Shown in pieces: positions 6,559 to 8,472 of a stretch of 8,472 bases of DNA. The notes below the pieces were generated by a model. It saw only the letters and a program-made list of their open reading frames with translations. It ran no database searches and was not told where the DNA came from. The DNA comes from Chloroflexota bacterium (lineage in GTDB: Bacteria; Chloroflexota; Limnocylindria; Limnocylindrales; CSP1-4). The stretch spans positions 1 through 8,472 of the forward strand of contig JACDBP010000324.1 in the NCBI GenBank assembly GCA_013694835.1, in the 5' to 3' direction. The position numbers and the translations under genes were made by a program. Position 1 is the stretch's first letter. Every line of letters begins with the position of its first letter.

Positions 6559-6565
6559 GGCACCC

Positions 6566-7282
6566 GTGAACGGCACCTCCGACGATCTGCCGGCGGCGCG
6601 AGCTTCCGGCCTGTGGCGCGGTCTGGTGCCGGCAGTCCTGCTTGTCGCCTTCAACCTCATCCCGCTCGCGGGCGTGCTCTGGTTCGGCTGGGACCTGTTC
6701 TCGATCCTGGTGCTGTACTGGCTGGAGAGCGGCGTGGTCGGCGTCGTCAACGTGCTCAGGATCGCTCGCGCTCAGGGCGCCGCGCCTCCAGGTCAGTCCC
6801 CGATGACGCTCCAGGGGCGCGCCGTGGGCAACGGGCCGCGCGGCTGCCTGGTGCTCTTCTTCATCTTCCACTACGGGATCTTCTGGGTGGTCCACGGCGT
6901 GTTCGTGTTCCTGATGCCCGTGTTCGCGGCGATGGGCGGTAACTTCACCGGGCGGCCCCTGGAGCCCCCGGCCTCGTCATTGACGAGCCAGGGGATCCTC
7001 GTCGCGCTCGTTGGTCTGGCCGCCTTCCACCTGCTCAGCTACTGGTTCGACTTCGTCGGGCGGGGCGAGTACCTGCGGGTCTCACCGGCTGCCCAGATGT
7101 TCAGGCCGTACGGACGCGTAGTGGTGCTCCACGTGACGATCCTCGTCGGCGCCTTCCTGCTCTTCGCCTCCGGTCAGCCGATCTTGCTGGTGGCCCTGAT
7201 GGTCATGCTGAAGACGGTGATCGACCTCCTCGTGTTCGTCATCGGGCAGCGGCGGGAAGCCGCGGGCCTGTCGGCCGGCTGA
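6566..7282 (+). CDS. DUF6498-like integral membrane protein
   Basis: A 238-residue protein with six likely transmembrane segments (about 18-40, 43-65, 92-118, 142-164, 184-201, 204-227) and short, mostly charged loops. The pattern NLIPLAGVLWFGWD (30-43) then LYWLES (50-55), a FHYGIFWVVHG segment (101-111), RPYGRVVVLHVTIL (180-193) and LKTVIDL (215-221) recalls the DUF6498 family of unknown function; this assignment is from memory of the family pattern. The paired aromatic and His/Glu residues within membrane segments (Trp52, Glu54, His102, His110, His189) could bind a cofactor or ion, but no function is known. GTG 6566 is preferred over ATG 6557, three codons upstream, because of the promoter spacing. 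The gene is divergent from the dehydrogenase gene and convergent with the deaminase gene, so it probably forms its own unit. Confidence 0.8.
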   Translation: MNGTSDDLPAARASGLWRGLVPAVLLVAFNLIPLAGVLWFGWDLFSILVLYWLESGVVGVVNVLRIARAQGAAPPGQSPMTLQGRAVGNGPRGCLVLFFIFHYGIFWVVHGVFVFLMPVFAAMGGNFTGRPLEPPASSLTSQGILVALVGLAAFHLLSYWFDFVGRGEYLRVSPAAQMFRPYGRVVVLHVTILVGAFLLFASGQPILLVALMVMLKTVIDLLVFVIGQRREAAGLSAG

Positions 7283-7291
7283 CCCCGGCCG
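7272..7291 (+). terminator. Terminator-like hairpin at the end of the DUF6498-like gene
   Basis: CGGCCGG (7272-7278) and CCGGCCG (7285-7291) form a perfect 7-bp GC stem with a 6-base loop that contains the TGA stop codon (7280-7282). There is no T-run after it. Its position at a gene end facing a convergent gene favours a transcription-end or mRNA-stability role. Confidence 0.35.
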
Positions 7292-7310
7292 GGAAGCGTA
7301 CCGCGCGGAC

Positions 7311-7343
7311 GCCTGACAAGTGGCCCTTCGTGGACCGTCAGGC
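7311..7343. terminator. Inverted repeat at the end of the deaminase gene
   Basis: GCCTGAC (7311-7317) and GTCAGGC (7337-7343) are a perfect 7-bp inverted repeat with a 19-base spacer. The right arm covers the deaminase stop codon (7338-7340, minus strand). No T-run was seen. Together with the hairpin at 7272-7291 it fills most of the 55-base gap between two converging genes. Confidence 0.3.
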
Positions 7344-8393
7344 CTCCTCGCGCTCCACCTGGGTGCGCGGTGCCGGCGCGCGACGTGCGGGCGGCAGTGC
7401 GCTGACTCCGGCAACGAATGACGCGTGGCGCGCCCACTCCACGGCTTGGTCCTGTTCCTCTGCCGACAGGATGCCGAGCCGGTTCAGCGACTGGAACTCG
7501 TCGCGGATGTACGTCTTGAGCATCTCCGGGCCGTCGGTGTTGATGGTGAATCGCACCTTGTTCCGGCGAAACGTGTCGAAGATCCAGCGGAACTCCTCCC
7601 AGCCCGACACGACACGGCTGTTGAGGTTGGAGGTGGGGCAGATCTCCAGCACGATGCCCCGCTCCCGGATCCGCGCCATGGTCCCCGGGTCATAGGCCGC
7701 CTTGACGCCGTGGCCGATGCGCTGCGGCTCGAGCTGCTCGATGACCTCGATGATCTCCTCCACCGGCCCTGACTCGCCGGTGTGGACGGTGGTACCGAGT
7801 CCGTTTCGGCGGGCACGCTCGAACAGCCGCCGGTAGTCGCGCGGATGGAAGGTGGCCGCCTCCGGACCGGCGATATCGATCCCCACGACGCCCCGGGCAC
7901 GGTAGGCGATCGCTTTCTCGACCATGATCTCGTTGAGCTGGTAGGGAAACGCCCGATCGAGGCAGAGGATCAGTCCCGGCGTCACCGGATACTCCAGCGA
8001 AGCCCGGTCCATGCCCCGGATCGCGGCATGGATGATGTGGTCGAGGTCCTGCTCACCGCCGCGGTTCCGCTTCATGGGGTTGAAGCGAAGCTCGACCACG
8101 GTCACGTTGTTCTTGCGGTATGCGCCACCCACGACCTCGTACACCGCGCGCTCGACGGCAAGGGGCGAGGACTGGATCAACTCCGTCCAGTGGAACAGCT
8201 GGAGGTACCCGTCGAACGAGCGACCGCGGCGCGGCGATACGGTGATCATGTCCCGGAACTCCCAGTACTCCTTCGTCGGGAGCCGGATCCCCTGGGCATG
8301 CGCGATGCCCCACATGATGGCCGGTGCGACGGCCCCGCCGAGATGACAGTGGAGCTCCGTCAGCGGGGTCCTGCGGGACAGGATTCCGGACAT
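7338..8393 (-). CDS. Adenosine-deaminase-family metal-dependent deaminase, substrate uncertain
   Basis: A 351-residue product with the full motif set of the adenosine deaminase branch of the amidohydrolase superfamily. These zinc enzymes deaminate adenosine or related 6-aminopurines. Expected metal ligands are present: His15 and His17 (TELHCHLGG), His204 (VHTGE) and Asp287 (INTDGP). Glu207 is the catalytic acid and His228 (RIGHGV) the catalytic histidine; Gly176 (DIAGPE) matches a purine-contact loop and LEICPTSN (249-256) is the usual motif after it. Two positions differ from mammalian adenosine deaminase. Gly19 stands where Asp contacts the ribose 5'-OH, and Gly288 follows Asp287 where a second Asp contacts the purine ring. 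Chemistry should be intact, but the substrate may not be plain adenosine. The C-terminal 20 residues are Pro/Arg-rich and probably disordered. ATG 8393 has no Shine-Dalgarno but a -10-like hexamer six bases upstream. No other purine gene is adjacent. Confidence 0.88.
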   Translation of the reverse strand: MSGILSRRTPLTELHCHLGGAVAPAIMWGIAHAQGIRLPTKEYWEFRDMITVSPRRGRSFDGYLQLFHWTELIQSSPLAVERAVYEVVGGAYRKNNVTVVELRFNPMKRNRGGEQDLDHIIHAAIRGMDRASLEYPVTPGLILCLDRAFPYQLNEIMVEKAIAYRARGVVGIDIAGPEAATFHPRDYRRLFERARRNGLGTTVHTGESGPVEEIIEVIEQLEPQRIGHGVKAAYDPGTMARIRERGIVLEICPTSNLNSRVVSGWEEFRWIFDTFRRNKVRFTINTDGPEMLKTYIRDEFQSLNRLGILSAEEQDQAVEWARHASFVAGVSALPPARRAPAPRTQVEREEA

Positions 8394-8399
8394 CTCGCA

Positions 8400-8405
8400 A
8401 GCGTA
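8400..8405 (-). promoter_or_regulatory. Candidate -10 element of the deaminase gene
   Basis: TACGCT on the minus strand, six bases before the ATG at 8393, giving a leaderless or nearly leaderless transcript. No -35 box recognised. The remaining 67 bases to the window edge contain no gene that I can support. Confidence 0.45.
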
Positions 8406-8472
8406 GACGGCAGCGGCCCGCGCCGCGTGCAGGCGAGACAGAGACGTTGGCGATCTCAGCAGGGTACAGTCC

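Noticed and set aside
6557..6565. ATG 6557 as start of the DUF6498-like gene
   Set aside because: The ATG overlaps the candidate -10 hexamer TAGCAT; GTG 6566 has the same 7-base spacing as the lipoprotein start. Only three residues differ, so this is a preference and not a certainty.
1..8472. CRISPR array, tRNA, insertion sequence, phage or toxin-antitoxin content
   Set aside because: I looked on both strands and saw no regular long repeats, cloverleaf-like sequences, transposase motifs or terminal inverted repeats. The short direct repeats at 4246-4288 are too short and too few for CRISPR.

Overview
The window is high-GC bacterial chromosome, roughly two thirds G+C or more by eye, with strong G/C preference at third codon positions. 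It has ordinary chromosomal content: no tRNA, rRNA, CRISPR array, insertion sequence or phage gene was seen. Gene content (two large membrane-anchored VWA/BatA-type proteins, a DUF6498-like membrane protein, a dodecin, a divergent adenosine-deaminase-family enzyme) and the apparent leaderless promoters would fit a Chloroflexota lineage or a high-GC actinobacterium. That placement is inference only; there is no marker gene to decide it.

Layout. Bases 1-4253 (+) hold the end of one VWA/BatA-type membrane protein and a complete 997-residue relative with two VWA domains around a glutamine-amidotransferase-like domain. Their stop and start codons overlap (TGATG), so they are translationally coupled. 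Such genes usually sit downstream of a MoxR AAA+ ATPase and a DUF58 gene, which would lie left of the window. A short predicted lipoprotein gene follows on the same strand (4297-4746) with its own likely promoter. It faces a minus-strand cluster (6465 down to 4841) of an acyl-CoA dehydrogenase, a dodecin and a 68-residue single-span membrane protein. Divergent from the dehydrogenase is a six-span DUF6498-like protein (6566-7282). It converges on an adenosine-deaminase-family gene on the minus strand (8393-7338).

How the genes may relate. The VWA pair probably works in one envelope complex. Acyl-CoA dehydrogenase (FAD enzyme) plus dodecin (flavin-binding storage/buffer protein) makes a plausible flavin-linked unit. 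The deaminase and the DUF6498 protein have no evident partners.

The clearest non-gene signal concerns how genes start. All four genes that appear to open a transcription unit have a TA-N3-T hexamer (TAGCCT, TAGGCT, TAGCAT, TACGCT) 6-9 bases before the start codon and no Shine-Dalgarno sequence, as expected for leaderless mRNAs. Two genes inside units have clear Shine-Dalgarno sequences. Other points worth a look are three evenly spaced 10-bp direct repeats at the lipoprotein promoter and two glycine substitutions at substrate-contact positions of the deaminase. I found no convincing new multi-gene system; most of the window is recognisable housekeeping or envelope content.
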